From CAZWVM01 sp964637705 (lineage in GTDB: Bacteria; UBA8481): a stretch of 13,799 nt of DNA. The stretch lies in assembly GCA_964637705.1 (NCBI GenBank), contig CAZWVM010000090.1, positions 1 through 13,799 of the forward strand, given 5' to 3'. The notes beneath the pieces are model-generated. The model worked only from the letters and a program-made list of their open reading frames with translations, was not told the DNA's origin and searched no databases. Shown piece after piece: positions 5,402-13,748 of this stretch (position 1 is the first letter of the stretch; each line of letters starts with the position of its first letter). Both the position numbers and the translations under genes were made by a program.

Positions 5402-8400
5402 GTGATCGGACACTTGCAGAAGGCAGGCCTCTACGACCCCGCATTCGAGCACGACGCGTGCGGTGTGGGCTTCATCGCGGACATCCACAACCGCAAGTCC
5501 CACGACATCGTCGACAAGGGCATCCGGATCGTCGAGAACCTGACTCACCGCGGCGCCTGCGGTTGCGACCCCCGCACGGGCGACGGCGCCGGGATCATGA
5601 TCCAGATGCCCGACGAGTTCTTCCGCAAGGAGTGCTCCTCCGCCTCCGGCATCGCGGGCGGCCGCGGCTTCGTCCTCCCTCCCGCGGGCGAATACGGCGT
5701 CGGCATGGTCTTTCTGCCGCAACTGCCCACGGACCGCCACTTCTGCGAGGGGCTCCTGGAGGAGATCGTCGAGGAGGAGGGGCTGACGCTGTTGGGCTGG
5801 CGCAACGTGCCCGTCGACTCGCAGGTCATCGGCGAGTTCGCGCAGGACCTGGAGCCGCGGATCAAGCAGATCTTCGTCTCCTCGCCCGCCCGCCTGACCG
5901 GCGACGCCCTGGAGCGGAAGCTCTACGTCGTTCGGAAGCGCGTCCAGTCGGAGATCCGCCGCCAGCTCCCGCGCGCCTTCCACTACTTCTACGTCCCGTC
6001 CTTCTCCTCGCGCACCCTCGTCTACAAGGGCATGCTCATCGCCCAGCAGATCCGGCACTACTTCCGCGACCTGGCCGATCCCTATATGAAGAGCGCCATC
6101 GCGCTCGTGCACCAGCGCTACAGCACCAACACCTTCCCGACCTGGGACCTCGCCCATCCCTTCCGGTTCCTCGCGCACAACGGCGAGATCAACACGCTGA
6201 AGGGGAACCAGAACTGGATGAGCGCGCGGGAGTCGCTCCTCGAGAGCCCGCTCTGGGGCGACGACATCAGGAAGATCGCGCCGATCGTCCTGCCCATGGG
6301 CAGCGACTCCGCGATGCTCGACAACGCGCTCGAGTTCCTCGTCCTCTCCGGCCGCTCGCTCCCCCACGCCATGATGATGCTCATCCCCGAGGCNNNNNNN
6401 NNNNNNNNNNNNNNNNNNNNNNNNNNNNNNNNNNNNNNNNNNNNNNNNNNNNNNNNNNNNNNNNNNNNNNNNNNNNNNNNNNNNNNNNNNNNNCCGATCC
6501 GCGAGGAGATGGTGATGTCGCTCTCGATCTACGTCGGCGGCGAGGGGAACTTCCTCGAGGAGGACCCCCGCCTCTGCCACCAGATCGAGCTTCCCCACCC
6601 GATCCTCACGACGCACGAATTGGAGCAGATCCGCCACTTCTCGATCCGGCACTTCCGCGCGATCACGCTCCCGATGATCTACCACGCGGAGGAGGGCGGG
6701 AAGCGACTGAGGCACGCCCTGAACGAGTTGTGCCAGCGCGCCTCCGCCGCCGTGAAGTCCGGCTACTCCATCCTCATTCTCTCCGACCGCCACGTCGACG
6801 CCTTCCGCGCGCCGATCCCCTCTCTCCTCGCCGTCGGCGCGGTGCACCAGCACCTCGTCCGCGAGGGCACGCGCACCAAGGTCGGGATCCTCGTCGAATC
6901 GGGCGAGCCGCGCGAGGTTCACCACGCCGCCCTGCTCCTGGGGTACGGCGCGAGCGCCGTGAATCCCTACCTCGCCTTCGACACCCTCGCGGACATGGCC
7001 GAGCAGGGGCTCCTGCCCGCGGGCCTGACCGCGGAGACCGCGCAGAAGCACTTCGTGAAGGCCATGAAGAAGGGGCTCCTGAAGGTCATGTCCAAGATGG
7101 GCATCTCGACGATGTTCTCCTACCACGGCGCGCAGATCTTCGAGGCGCTCGGCATCGGGCAGGAGGTGATCGACGAGTGCTTCACCGGGACGCCCTCGCG
7201 GATCGGCGGGATCGGCCTGGACGTCATCGCCGAGGAGGCCCGCCTCCGGCACGAGCGCGCCTTCCCGAAGGATCTCTCCGCGACGCCGGCCCTGGACGCG
7301 GGCGGCCAGTACCAGTGGCGCCGCGACGGCGAGAGGCACCTGATCGACCCGGAGATGATCGCGCGGCTCCAGCAGGCGGTCCGGAACAACTCCTACGAGA
7401 ATTTCGAGGAGTATGCGAAGTACGTGAACGAGGAGGCGCAGAAAAACCTGACGCTTCGCTCGCTCCTCGACTTCCGCCCCGGCACGCCGGTGAGCGTCGA
7501 GGAGGTCGAGCCGGCGAAGGAGATCGTGAAGCGCTTCGCCACCGGCGCCATGTCCTTCGGATCGATCTCGCGCGAGACCCACGAGACGCTGGCGGCGGCC
7601 ATGAACAAGCTCGGGGGGCGCTCGAACACGGGCGAGGGCGGCGAGGACCCGGAGCGGTACACGCCGCGCTCGAGCGGCGAGTCCCTGCGCTCCTCCATCA
7701 AGCAGGTCGCCTCCGGGCGCTTCGGCGTCACGACCGAGTACCTGATCAACGCCGACGAGCTGCAGATCAAGATCGCGCAGGGCGCGAAGCCCGGCGAGGG
7801 CGGGCAGTTGCCCGGGCACAAGGTCTCGGTGGAGATCGCCCGGACCCGCCACTCGACCCCCGGCGTAGGCCTCATCTCCCCGCCCCCGCACCACGACATC
7901 TACTCGATCGAGGACCTCGCCCAGCTGATCTTCGACCTGAAGAACGTGAACCCCCGCGCGCGCATCAGCGTGAAGCTCGTCGCGGAGACGGGCGTCGGCA
8001 CCGTCGCCGCGGGCGTCTCCAAGGCGAAGGCCGACGTCGTTCTCATCAGCGGCTACGAGGGCGGAACCGGGGCCTCGCCCATCTCCTCCATCAAGCACGC
8101 GGGCGTTCCGTGGGAGATCGGGCTCTCGGAGACGCACCAGGTGCTGGTGCGGAACGACCTGCGCGGCCGCATCATCGTCCAGACCGACGGCAAGCTCATG
8201 ACCGGCCGCGACGTCGCGATCGCGGCGCTGTTGGGCGCCGAGGAGTTCGGCTTCTCGACCGTGCCCTTGATCACCCTCGGCTGCATCATGATGCGCAAGT
8301 GCCACCTGAACACCTGCCCCGTCGGCGTCGCGACGCAGGACCCCGAACTCCGCAAGAAGTTCGCCGGCAAGCCGGACCACGTCGTGAACTTCTTCTTCTT

Positions 8401-9421
8401 CGTGGCGGAGGAGTTGCGCCGGATCATGGCGAAGCTGGGCTTCCGGCGCGTGGACGAGATGATCGGGCGCGTGGACATGCTCCAGCCGCGCAAGGACGTC
8501 TCTCACTGGAAGGCGAAGCACGTCGACCTCTCGGCGCTCCTCTACCGCCAGCGCGTCCCGAAGACGATCGCGACGCGGCGGGTGGCGGAGCAGGACCATC
8601 CGCTCGACGACATCCTCGACCGGAAGCTCATCGAGCTCTCGAAGGACGCCCTCGAGAAACAGAAGCTTGTGCGCGCGACGCTTCCGATCTGGAACGTGAA
8701 CCGCACCACCGGCGCGATGCTCTCCGGCGAGATCGCGCGCCGCCACGGCGGCCCGGGCCTGCCCGAGCACACGATCCACTTCACCTTCCACGGGTCGGCC
8801 GGCCAGTCCTTCGGGGCCTGGGCCGCGCGCGGCCTGACCCTGGAACTCGTCGGCGAGGCCAACGACTACGTGGGCAAGGGCCTCTCCGGGGGCATCATCG
8901 CCATCAAACCCGATCCCGCCGCGACTTTCGTTCCCGAGAAGAACATCATCGTCGGCAACGTCTGCCTCTACGGGGCGACTTCCGGCGAGTGCTTCGTGCG
9001 CGGAATGGCCGGCGAACGGTTCGCCGTCCGCAACTCCGGGGCCGGCGCCGTGATCGAGGGCGTGGGCGACCACGGATGCGAATACATGACCGGCGGCCAC
9101 GTCGTCGTCCTCGGTCCGACCGGCCGCAACTTCGCCGCGGGAATGTCGGGAGGCGTCGCCTATGTTCTCGACGAGGAGAGGACCTTCGAGGCGAAGCTCA
9201 ACCGGGCCATGGTCTCGATCGAGCCGATGGACGCCGAGGACCTCGCCACGGTGAAGCGCCTCGTCGAACGGCACCGGCAGTTCACCGAGAGCGCCGTGGC
9301 CGAGCGGGTGCTCGCGAACTGGGACTCCCTCCACCCCTCCTGGGTCAAGGTCATGCCGAACGACTACCGGCGCGTCCTCGACGAGCGCGCCGCGGCGCGC
9401 GCGGAGGTGTCCCATGGGTGA
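5402..9421 (+). CDS. gltB: Glutamate synthase large subunit (interrupted by an assembly gap)
   Basis: Converts glutamine plus 2-oxoglutarate to two glutamates together with GltD, in the cytoplasmic ammonia-assimilation pathway. The GTG at 5402 gives MIGHLQKAGLYDPAFEHDACGVGF, with an AAGGA 5 nt upstream. The N-terminal nucleophile is Cys20, exposed by propeptide removal, at the head of the class-II glutamine amidotransferase domain (HRGACGCDPRTGDGAG follows). An upstream in-frame TTG (5276) precedes the promoter and is rejected. After the gap come the central domain and then the FMN-binding synthase domain with SNTGEGGEDPERY (from residue 741, counting the N run). The 3Fe-4S cysteines are C961, C967 and C972 (CIMMRKCHLNTCPVG). 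The C-terminal beta-helix domain contains HGSAGQSFGAW near 1130. The visible length is 1339 residues including about 34 unknown, against roughly 1500 for the family, so the gap under-represents the missing sequence. Confidence 0.95.
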   Translation: MIGHLQKAGLYDPAFEHDACGVGFIADIHNRKSHDIVDKGIRIVENLTHRGACGCDPRTGDGAGIMIQMPDEFFRKECSSASGIAGGRGFVLPPAGEYGVGMVFLPQLPTDRHFCEGLLEEIVEEEGLTLLGWRNVPVDSQVIGEFAQDLEPRIKQIFVSSPARLTGDALERKLYVVRKRVQSEIRRQLPRAFHYFYVPSFSSRTLVYKGMLIAQQIRHYFRDLADPYMKSAIALVHQRYSTNTFPTWDLAHPFRFLAHNGEINTLKGNQNWMSARESLLESPLWGDDIRKIAPIVLPMGSDSAMLDNALEFLVLSGRSLPHAMMMLIPEXXXXXXXXXXXXXXXXXXXXXXXXXXXXXXXXXXPIREEMVMSLSIYVGGEGNFLEEDPRLCHQIELPHPILTTHELEQIRHFSIRHFRAITLPMIYHAEEGGKRLRHALNELCQRASAAVKSGYSILILSDRHVDAFRAPIPSLLAVGAVHQHLVREGTRTKVGILVESGEPREVHHAALLLGYGASAVNPYLAFDTLADMAEQGLLPAGLTAETAQKHFVKAMKKGLLKVMSKMGISTMFSYHGAQIFEALGIGQEVIDECFTGTPSRIGGIGLDVIAEEARLRHERAFPKDLSATPALDAGGQYQWRRDGERHLIDPEMIARLQQAVRNNSYENFEEYAKYVNEEAQKNLTLRSLLDFRPGTPVSVEEVEPAKEIVKRFATGAMSFGSISRETHETLAAAMNKLGGRSNTGEGGEDPERYTPRSSGESLRSSIKQVASGRFGVTTEYLINADELQIKIAQGAKPGEGGQLPGHKVSVEIARTRHSTPGVGLISPPPHHDIYSIEDLAQLIFDLKNVNPRARISVKLVAETGVGTVAAGVSKAKADVVLISGYEGGTGASPISSIKHAGVPWEIGLSETHQVLVRNDLRGRIIVQTDGKLMTGRDVAIAALLGAEEFGFSTVPLITLGCIMMRKCHLNTCPVGVATQDPELRKKFAGKPDHVVNFFFFVAEELRRIMAKLGFRRVDEMIGRVDMLQPRKDVSHWKAKHVDLSALLYRQRVPKTIATRRVAEQDHPLDDILDRKLIELSKDALEKQKLVRATLPIWNVNRTTGAMLSGEIARRHGGPGLPEHTIHFTFHGSAGQSFGAWAARGLTLELVGEANDYVGKGLSGGIIAIKPDPAATFVPEKNIIVGNVCLYGATSGECFVRGMAGERFAVRNSGAGAVIEGVGDHGCEYMTGGHVVVLGPTGRNFAAGMSGGVAYVLDEERTFEAKLNRAMVSIEPMDAEDLATVKRLVERHRQFTESAVAERVLANWDSLHPSWVKVMPNDYRRVLDERAAARAEVSHG
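6394..6493. other. Assembly gap (100 N) inside gltB
   Basis: Exactly 100 unknown bases, a common placeholder for a scaffold gap of unestimated size. The flanks encode LIPEA... and ...PIREEMVMSL of the same protein. In typical GltB proteins roughly 180-210 residues separate these segments, so the true gap is probably nearer 550-620 bp. The missing part covers the end of the amidotransferase domain and the start of the central domain. Both flanks read in one frame, so no frameshift is implied. Confidence 0.95.
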
Positions 9422-10868
9422 CCCCCGGGGCTTCATGAAGCACGGCCGCGAGCAGGCGAAGAAGAGGTCCGTCGAGGAGCGCATCGGGGACTGGCGCGAG
9501 TTCGAACTGCCCGTTCCCCAGGAGACGCTCATGAAGCAGGGCGCGCGCTGCATGGATTGCGGCGTCCCCTTCTGCCACCACGGCTGTCCCCTGGGAAACC
9601 TCATTCCCGTCTGGAACGACCACGTCTACCGGGGGCGGTGGAAGGAGGCCATCGAGGCGCTCCACTCCACGAACAACTTCCCGGAGTTCACGGGGCGGGT
9701 CTGCCCGGCCCCGTGCGAGACCTCCTGCGTCCTCGGGATCAACGAGCCCGCGGTCTCGATCAAGCTCATCGAGAACTCGATCATCAACCGGGCCTTCGAC
9801 GAGGGGCGCGTCGTCGCGGAGCCCCCGACCCTGCGCACCGGCAAGCGCGTCGCGGTCGTCGGCTCCGGTCCCGCCGGCCTCGCCGCCGCGCACCAGTTGA
9901 ACCGCGCGGGCCACACCGTGACGGTCTTCGAGCGCGCGGAGCGCGTCGGGGGACTCCTGACTTTCGGCATTCCCGACTTCAAGCTCGAGAAGAGCGTCGT
10001 CGAGCGGCGCGTGAAGCTGATGGAACAGGAAGGCATCCACTTCCGGACGAGCGCCTGGGTCGGCCGCGACGTGGAGGTCGAATGGCTGCGCAAGGAGTTC
10101 CACGCGGTCTGCCTCGCGGGCGGTTCGACCGCCGCGCGCGACCTGCCCGCGCCCGGCCGCGAGCTCGCCGGCATCCACCTCGCGATGGAGTTCCTCGCCC
10201 AGCAGAACCGCCGCCTCGCCGGAGTCGTGATCCCGGACGAGGCGTCGATCCTGGCGACCGGCAAGCGCGTCGTCGTCATCGGCGGCGGCGACACCGGCTC
10301 CGACTGCGTCGGCACCTCCATCCGCCAGGGCGCGAAGTCCGTCCTGCAGATCGAGATCCTTCCGAAGCCCCCCGTGGAGCGCACGCCCGAGATGCCCTGG
10401 CCGCGCTGGCCCGCGATCCTCAGGACCTCGACGTCGCAGGAAGAGGGATGCGAACGCGACTGGAGCGTCCTGACGAAGTCCTTCGAGGGCGAACACGGGG
10501 CCGTGAAGAAAATCCTCTGCGCGCGCGCCGAGTGGAAGAAGGACCGCAAGGGGCGCCTCCAGCCGAAGCCGATCGACGGCACCGATTTCGAAATCCCGGC
10601 GGATCTCGTGCTCCTGGCCCTGGGTTTCCTGGGGCCCGAGAAGGAAGGCATGCTGGAGCAGTTCGGCGTGAAGCTCGATGCCCGCGGCAACGTGGAGACG
10701 GACGCGCGCATGATGACCTCCGTGCCCGGCGTCTTCTCCGCCGGCGACATGCGTCGCGGCCAGTCGCTCGTCGTCTGGGCCATCGACGAAGGCCGGCGCT
10801 GCGCCGCCGAGATGAACCGTTACCTCATCGGGCTCGACGCCCCGAAGGCGGCCGCGACGCCCCTCTGA
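9414..10868 (+). CDS. gltD: Glutamate synthase small subunit, NADPH-type
   Basis: A 484-residue FAD and Fe-S protein that feeds electrons from NAD(P)H to GltB. The N-terminal cysteine cluster region has C46, C49, C54 and C58 (CMDCGVPFCHHGC) and C97, C101 and C105 (CPAPCETSC), as expected for the two 4Fe-4S centres. The FAD-binding Rossmann motif is VVGSGPAGLAAA (148-159) and the NADPH-binding motif is VVIGGGDTGSDC (287-298). A C-terminal FAD contact region reads GVFSAGDMRRGQSLVVWAI (439-457). The length is normal for the family. The ATG overlaps the end of gltB by 8 bp, and GGAGGT lies 5 nt upstream inside gltB, so the two subunits are co-translated. Confidence 0.96.
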   Translation: MGDPRGFMKHGREQAKKRSVEERIGDWREFELPVPQETLMKQGARCMDCGVPFCHHGCPLGNLIPVWNDHVYRGRWKEAIEALHSTNNFPEFTGRVCPAPCETSCVLGINEPAVSIKLIENSIINRAFDEGRVVAEPPTLRTGKRVAVVGSGPAGLAAAHQLNRAGHTVTVFERAERVGGLLTFGIPDFKLEKSVVERRVKLMEQEGIHFRTSAWVGRDVEVEWLRKEFHAVCLAGGSTAARDLPAPGRELAGIHLAMEFLAQQNRRLAGVVIPDEASILATGKRVVVIGGGDTGSDCVGTSIRQGAKSVLQIEILPKPPVERTPEMPWPRWPAILRTSTSQEEGCERDWSVLTKSFEGEHGAVKKILCARAEWKKDRKGRLQPKPIDGTDFEIPADLVLLALGFLGPEKEGMLEQFGVKLDARGNVETDARMMTSVPGVFSAGDMRRGQSLVVWAIDEGRRCAAEMNRYLIGLDAPKAAATPL

Positions 10869-10879
10869 TTTTCGAACCG

Positions 10880-10972
10880 CGATTTGCGATCATCGATTTG
10901 AGATGTGCAAAACTCGCATTTCCCCCGAACCGAAGGTTTCTTTTCGAACATCGCAAATCGAACATCGCAAAT
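10880..10972. repeat. AT-rich repeat cluster downstream of gltD
   Basis: CGAACATCGCAAAT occurs twice in direct tandem (10945-10958 and 10959-10972, period 14). An inverted relative, CGATTTGCGAT, lies at 10880-10890 and is the exact complement of ATCGCAAATCG at 10950-10960. The 59-nt separation makes a normal terminator hairpin unlikely. The 223-nt spacer between gltD and the symporter gene (10869-11091) is otherwise non-coding and much more AT-rich than the genes. Confidence 0.8.
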
Positions 10973-11021
10973 CCAAAATCCTGCAGTTCGTCTCTCCACG
11001 GCTCGCTATACCAGTATTCTC

Positions 11022-11050
11022 TTGTATCCATATCTACTTCGATCTAGATT
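11022..11050 (+). promoter_or_regulatory. Weak candidate promoter of the symporter gene
   Basis: TTGTAT (11022-11027) and TAGATT (11045-11050) are separated by 17 bp. The match is modest (3/6 and 4/6), but the position, 41 bp before the start codon in an AT-rich spacer, is suitable. Read-through from gltBD is the alternative. Confidence 0.3.
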
Positions 11051-11091
11051 TCACAAACGTATCCAATCCAGTCCCGCGGAGGCACTCCGTC

Positions 11092-12543
11092 ATGCAGATC
11101 CTTCTCATTGTCCTCTTCCTCGCCGTCATGATCGGCGTCGGCCTCTGGGGCATGAAGCGCACCTCCTCGGTCAACGACTTCTTCCTCGGGGGGCGCACGC
11201 TCGGCCCCTGGGTCTCGGCGCTCGCCTACGGCACGACCTACTTCTCGGCCGTCCTCTTCATCGGCTTCGCGGGAAAGCTCGGTTGGGGCTTCGGCCTGAA
11301 CGCGCTCTGGATCGCGGCCGGGAACTCGATCGGCGGCGCGCTCCTCGCGTGGCTCGTTCTCGGCCGCCGCACGCGCACGATGACGAAGAATCTCGAGGTC
11401 ATGACGATGCCGGAATTCCTCGAGGCCCGCTACCTGGCGAAGGGCCTCAAGCCGGCGAGCGCCGTCCTCATCTTCGTCTTCCTCCTCCCCTACTCCGCTT
11501 CCGTCTTCAAGGGCCTCGGCCACCTCTTCGAGGCGAACTTCGGGATCTCCTACGACACCGCGCTTCTCGTCATGATCGGGATCACGGGCCTCTACCTGAT
11601 CCTCGGCGGCTACTTCGCGATCGCGATGACGGACTTCATCCAGGGGCTCATCATGCTGGTGGGCGCCGTCGTCATGATCGGAATCCTCACCGGTAAGGCC
11701 GGCGGGCTGGGCACCGCTCTCGCCACGATCCAGGCGAACTACGCCGCGCACGTGCCGCCGGAGAAGCAGCCGAGCCCCTGGCTCCTCGCGTCGCTCGTCT
11801 TCATGACCTCCTTCGGCACCTGGGGCCTGCCGCAGATGGTCCAGAAATTCTACGCCATCAAGGACGAGTCGATGATCCGCCGCGCGGCGATCGTCACCTG
11901 CCTCTTCTCCATCGTCATCACCTTCACGGCCTACTTCTCGGGCGCCTTGACCCACGTCTTCTACGACGCGCCGATCCTGGCGAACGGCAAGCCGGCCTTC
12001 GACCGGATGATTCCCGATCTCCTGACGAAGCAGCTTCCCCCGGGTCTCATGGCCCTCATTCTCCTTCTCGTCCTCTCCGCCTCCATGTCCACCCTCTCCT
12101 CCCTCGTCCTCGTCTCCGCTTCCGCGATCGCGATCGATCTCTACAAGGCGCGCCTCGCGCCGGGCGCGAAGGATCGGACGCTCCCCTTGATGAGAGTTCT
12201 CAGCGCCGTCTTCGTCGTCATCTCCTGGGTGATCGCGCGCTACGACTTCGCCATCATCGTGACGCTCATGTCCCTCTCCTGGGGCGTCGTGGCGGGCTCC
12301 TTCATGGCGCCGTACCTGTATGGTCTCTACTGGAAGAGGGCGACGGCGGCGGGTGCCTGGGCCGGTTTCGCGACGGGCGCGACCCTGGGGGTCGTGCTCT
12401 TCTACGTGCTCGGAGCGGACAAGTCGCCGATCGCCTCGACGATCGCGATGCTCGTGCCGTTCCTCGTCGTGCCGCTTGTCAGCTCCTTCACGCGGCCGCC
12501 GGCGACGGAGACCCTCGAGAAGGCCTTCGCGCGGATCGGGTAG
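11092..12543 (+). CDS. Sodium:solute symporter family (SSS/SLC5) transporter
   Basis: A 483-residue inner-membrane secondary transporter that would couple Na+ entry to solute uptake. Hydrophobic helices run through the whole protein, about 12-13 by eye. The N-terminal signature region VNDFFLGGRTLGPWVSALAY and the following YFSAVLFIGFAGKLGWGFG are typical of the family. SASMSTLSSLVLVSASAIA (residues 329-347) followed by IDLY is the conserved segment that supplies the Na2-site serines. The start at ATG 11092 is set by GGAGG 9 nt upstream; the upstream extension of the frame to 10903 is not protein-like. The substrate cannot be told from sequence: pantothenate, proline, acetate and sugar carriers all share these motifs. 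It follows gltD by 223 nt, so a link to nitrogen metabolism is possible but unproven. Confidence 0.88.
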   Translation: MQILLIVLFLAVMIGVGLWGMKRTSSVNDFFLGGRTLGPWVSALAYGTTYFSAVLFIGFAGKLGWGFGLNALWIAAGNSIGGALLAWLVLGRRTRTMTKNLEVMTMPEFLEARYLAKGLKPASAVLIFVFLLPYSASVFKGLGHLFEANFGISYDTALLVMIGITGLYLILGGYFAIAMTDFIQGLIMLVGAVVMIGILTGKAGGLGTALATIQANYAAHVPPEKQPSPWLLASLVFMTSFGTWGLPQMVQKFYAIKDESMIRRAAIVTCLFSIVITFTAYFSGALTHVFYDAPILANGKPAFDRMIPDLLTKQLPPGLMALILLLVLSASMSTLSSLVLVSASAIAIDLYKARLAPGAKDRTLPLMRVLSAVFVVISWVIARYDFAIIVTLMSLSWGVVAGSFMAPYLYGLYWKRATAAGAWAGFATGATLGVVLFYVLGADKSPIASTIAMLVPFLVVPLVSSFTRPPATETLEKAFARIG

Positions 12544-12634
12544 GTCCGCGACACGGGTCGCCGAACCCGCGTCACCCGGGCACTCCAGAGTGATTGCCAT
12601 GAGAAAACGTCTTTATCGATCAGAGTATCCTTTT

Positions 12635-12719
12635 ACATGGATATACAGGATGAACAGGATTATGACCTGCCATTCATATGGAATCAGAATGGAATCCTGA
12701 AGATCCTGTGTATCCTTGT
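12635..12719. repeat. Long imperfect hairpin between convergent genes (possible bidirectional terminator or MITE-like element)
   Basis: The arms 12639-12661 and 12693-12715 are complementary over 23 positions with about four mismatches, extended outward by ACA/TGT (12635-12637 with 12717-12719). An inner pair CCATTC (12670-12675) and GAATGG (12687-12692) closes an 11-nt loop, with an 8-nt bulge at 12662-12669. The 9-bp direct repeat ATCGATCAG flanks it at 12615-12623 and 12734-12742. The region is AT-rich against its GC-rich neighbours and fills the 250-nt space between the convergent symporter and squalene-synthase-like genes. No other gene is seen there. Confidence 0.7.
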
Positions 12720-12793
12720 TTGAGAAATCCGAAATCGATCAGGAAGTTTCTATTGGCACTCGGCATAAGTTGAAACGTTTGGGTCCGGTGCCG

Positions 12794-13729
12794 TCAGCGC
12801 ATCTTGTGGGCGAGGAACGAAAAAACCAGGCTTCCCGGGAGGGCGGCGAGGATTCGCCAGGCCGGCGGCCGCCGGCCGGTCCGGACCCGCGCGGGTTTCC
12901 GCGCGTAGAAATCGTGATGGAGCCGCGCGACGCGGAAGAGAGTCTCGCAGTACCGGCGGTAACCGCCGGCCGGAAGACCCGAGACGTAGCTCCGAATCCT
13001 CGGCTCGCGCGCCTTCGCCAACGCCACGACGCCGCGCACCTCCTCGTCGAATCCTTTCCCCCTGGAACTGCGGGGAACGTGGCTTCGTTCGCGCTCCGAG
13101 GCGTCGACCGCGAAGTCGCGCAGGACGTTCACGAGCTGGAGGTAGGTCCCGAGCGCGGCGGCCGGCGAGGCTGGGCCGGGTTCGGGGGGTTCCGGCGCGC
13201 CGGAAACGAGGAGCGCGTGGAGGCGGGCATTGAGGTCGCCGACGCAGCCGGCCACGACATGGCAGTAGTCGAGGAGGGCTCCCTCGCTCTCGAGGAACCG
13301 GTCCTCGCCGCGTGCCGCGGCCGCGCGGAATTGCGCGATCGACCTCCTCATGCCGTCGGCCATGAACCGGCCCGTCGCCTCGATCTCGCCGCGCACCTCA
13401 TCGCCCAGCCCCTCGTGGAAGGAGAGGATCGGACCGGCGCGTTCGAAGAGTCGGCGATACTCGGGCTCGATTCCGCGCATCGAAAGGACGACCGGCGCGG
13501 CCGCAAGGAGACCCGCCCTGAAATCATTCGCGCAGGCCGAGAGCAGGCGGTCTTGCTCCGCCGCCTCGATCCCGCAATCCTCGATCGTGTCGAGCAAGCG
13601 GTAGAGCAGGTAGTAGTCGCAGGCGGCAGCCTGGAACGCAGGTTCGAGCAGGCGCAGGAAGAGCGCGTGCTGGCGCGCCACGGAATCGTGGAGCGCCAGC
13701 ATCTCCTCCCGGTCGAATTCCTCGGTCAC
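12794..13729 (-). CDS. Squalene/phytoene synthase family protein, squalene-synthase-like
   Basis: A 311-residue head-to-head prenyl synthase that would join two farnesyl (or geranylgeranyl) diphosphates, as the entry to hopanoid, sterol or carotenoid synthesis. The first Asp-rich motif is DTIED (47-51), within LLYRLLDTIEDC. The central signature is YCHVVAGCVG (155-164), and the second metal-binding motif is QLVNVLRDFAVD (198-209), with D205 and D209. DTIED, YCHxVAGxVG and NxxRD resemble eukaryotic-type squalene synthase more than the bacterial HpnC/HpnD pair. The C-terminus (about 290-309) is hydrophobic and may associate with membranes. The start is GTG 13729; GGAAGGGG sits about 11 nt upstream, and the preceding gene stops 19 nt before, so they probably form an operon. 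Phytoene synthase is the main alternative. Confidence 0.82.
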   Translation of the reverse strand: MTEEFDREEMLALHDSVARQHALFLRLLEPAFQAAACDYYLLYRLLDTIEDCGIEAAEQDRLLSACANDFRAGLLAAAPVVLSMRGIEPEYRRLFERAGPILSFHEGLGDEVRGEIEATGRFMADGMRRSIAQFRAAAARGEDRFLESEGALLDYCHVVAGCVGDLNARLHALLVSGAPEPPEPGPASPAAALGTYLQLVNVLRDFAVDASERERSHVPRSSRGKGFDEEVRGVVALAKAREPRIRSYVSGLPAGGYRRYCETLFRVARLHHDFYARKPARVRTGRRPPAWRILAALPGSLVFSFLAHKMR

Positions 13730-13748
13730 GAGCGGAGCCGCCCCTTCC

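Noticed and set aside
5270..9604. Very long open frame on the minus strand, opposite gltB and gltD.
   Set aside because: It is antisense to clearly recognisable GltB/GltD. Its composition (Asp/Glu/Arg/His/Val-rich with no motifs) is what the complement of GC-ending codons gives, and it has no independent start signals.
10903..11091. N-terminal extension of the symporter frame.
   Set aside because: It crosses AT-rich repeats, encodes no family-like sequence, and a clear GGAGG precedes ATG 11092.
11044..12600. Long minus-strand frame opposite the symporter.
   Set aside because: It is an Asp/Glu/Arg/His-rich shadow of a GC-rich membrane-protein gene with no recognisable features.
2964..12674. 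ACCTGCCATT shared by two AT-rich spacers (2964-2973 and 12665-12674).
   Set aside because: Ten-base matches are expected many times by chance in a window this size, and the flanks do not align.
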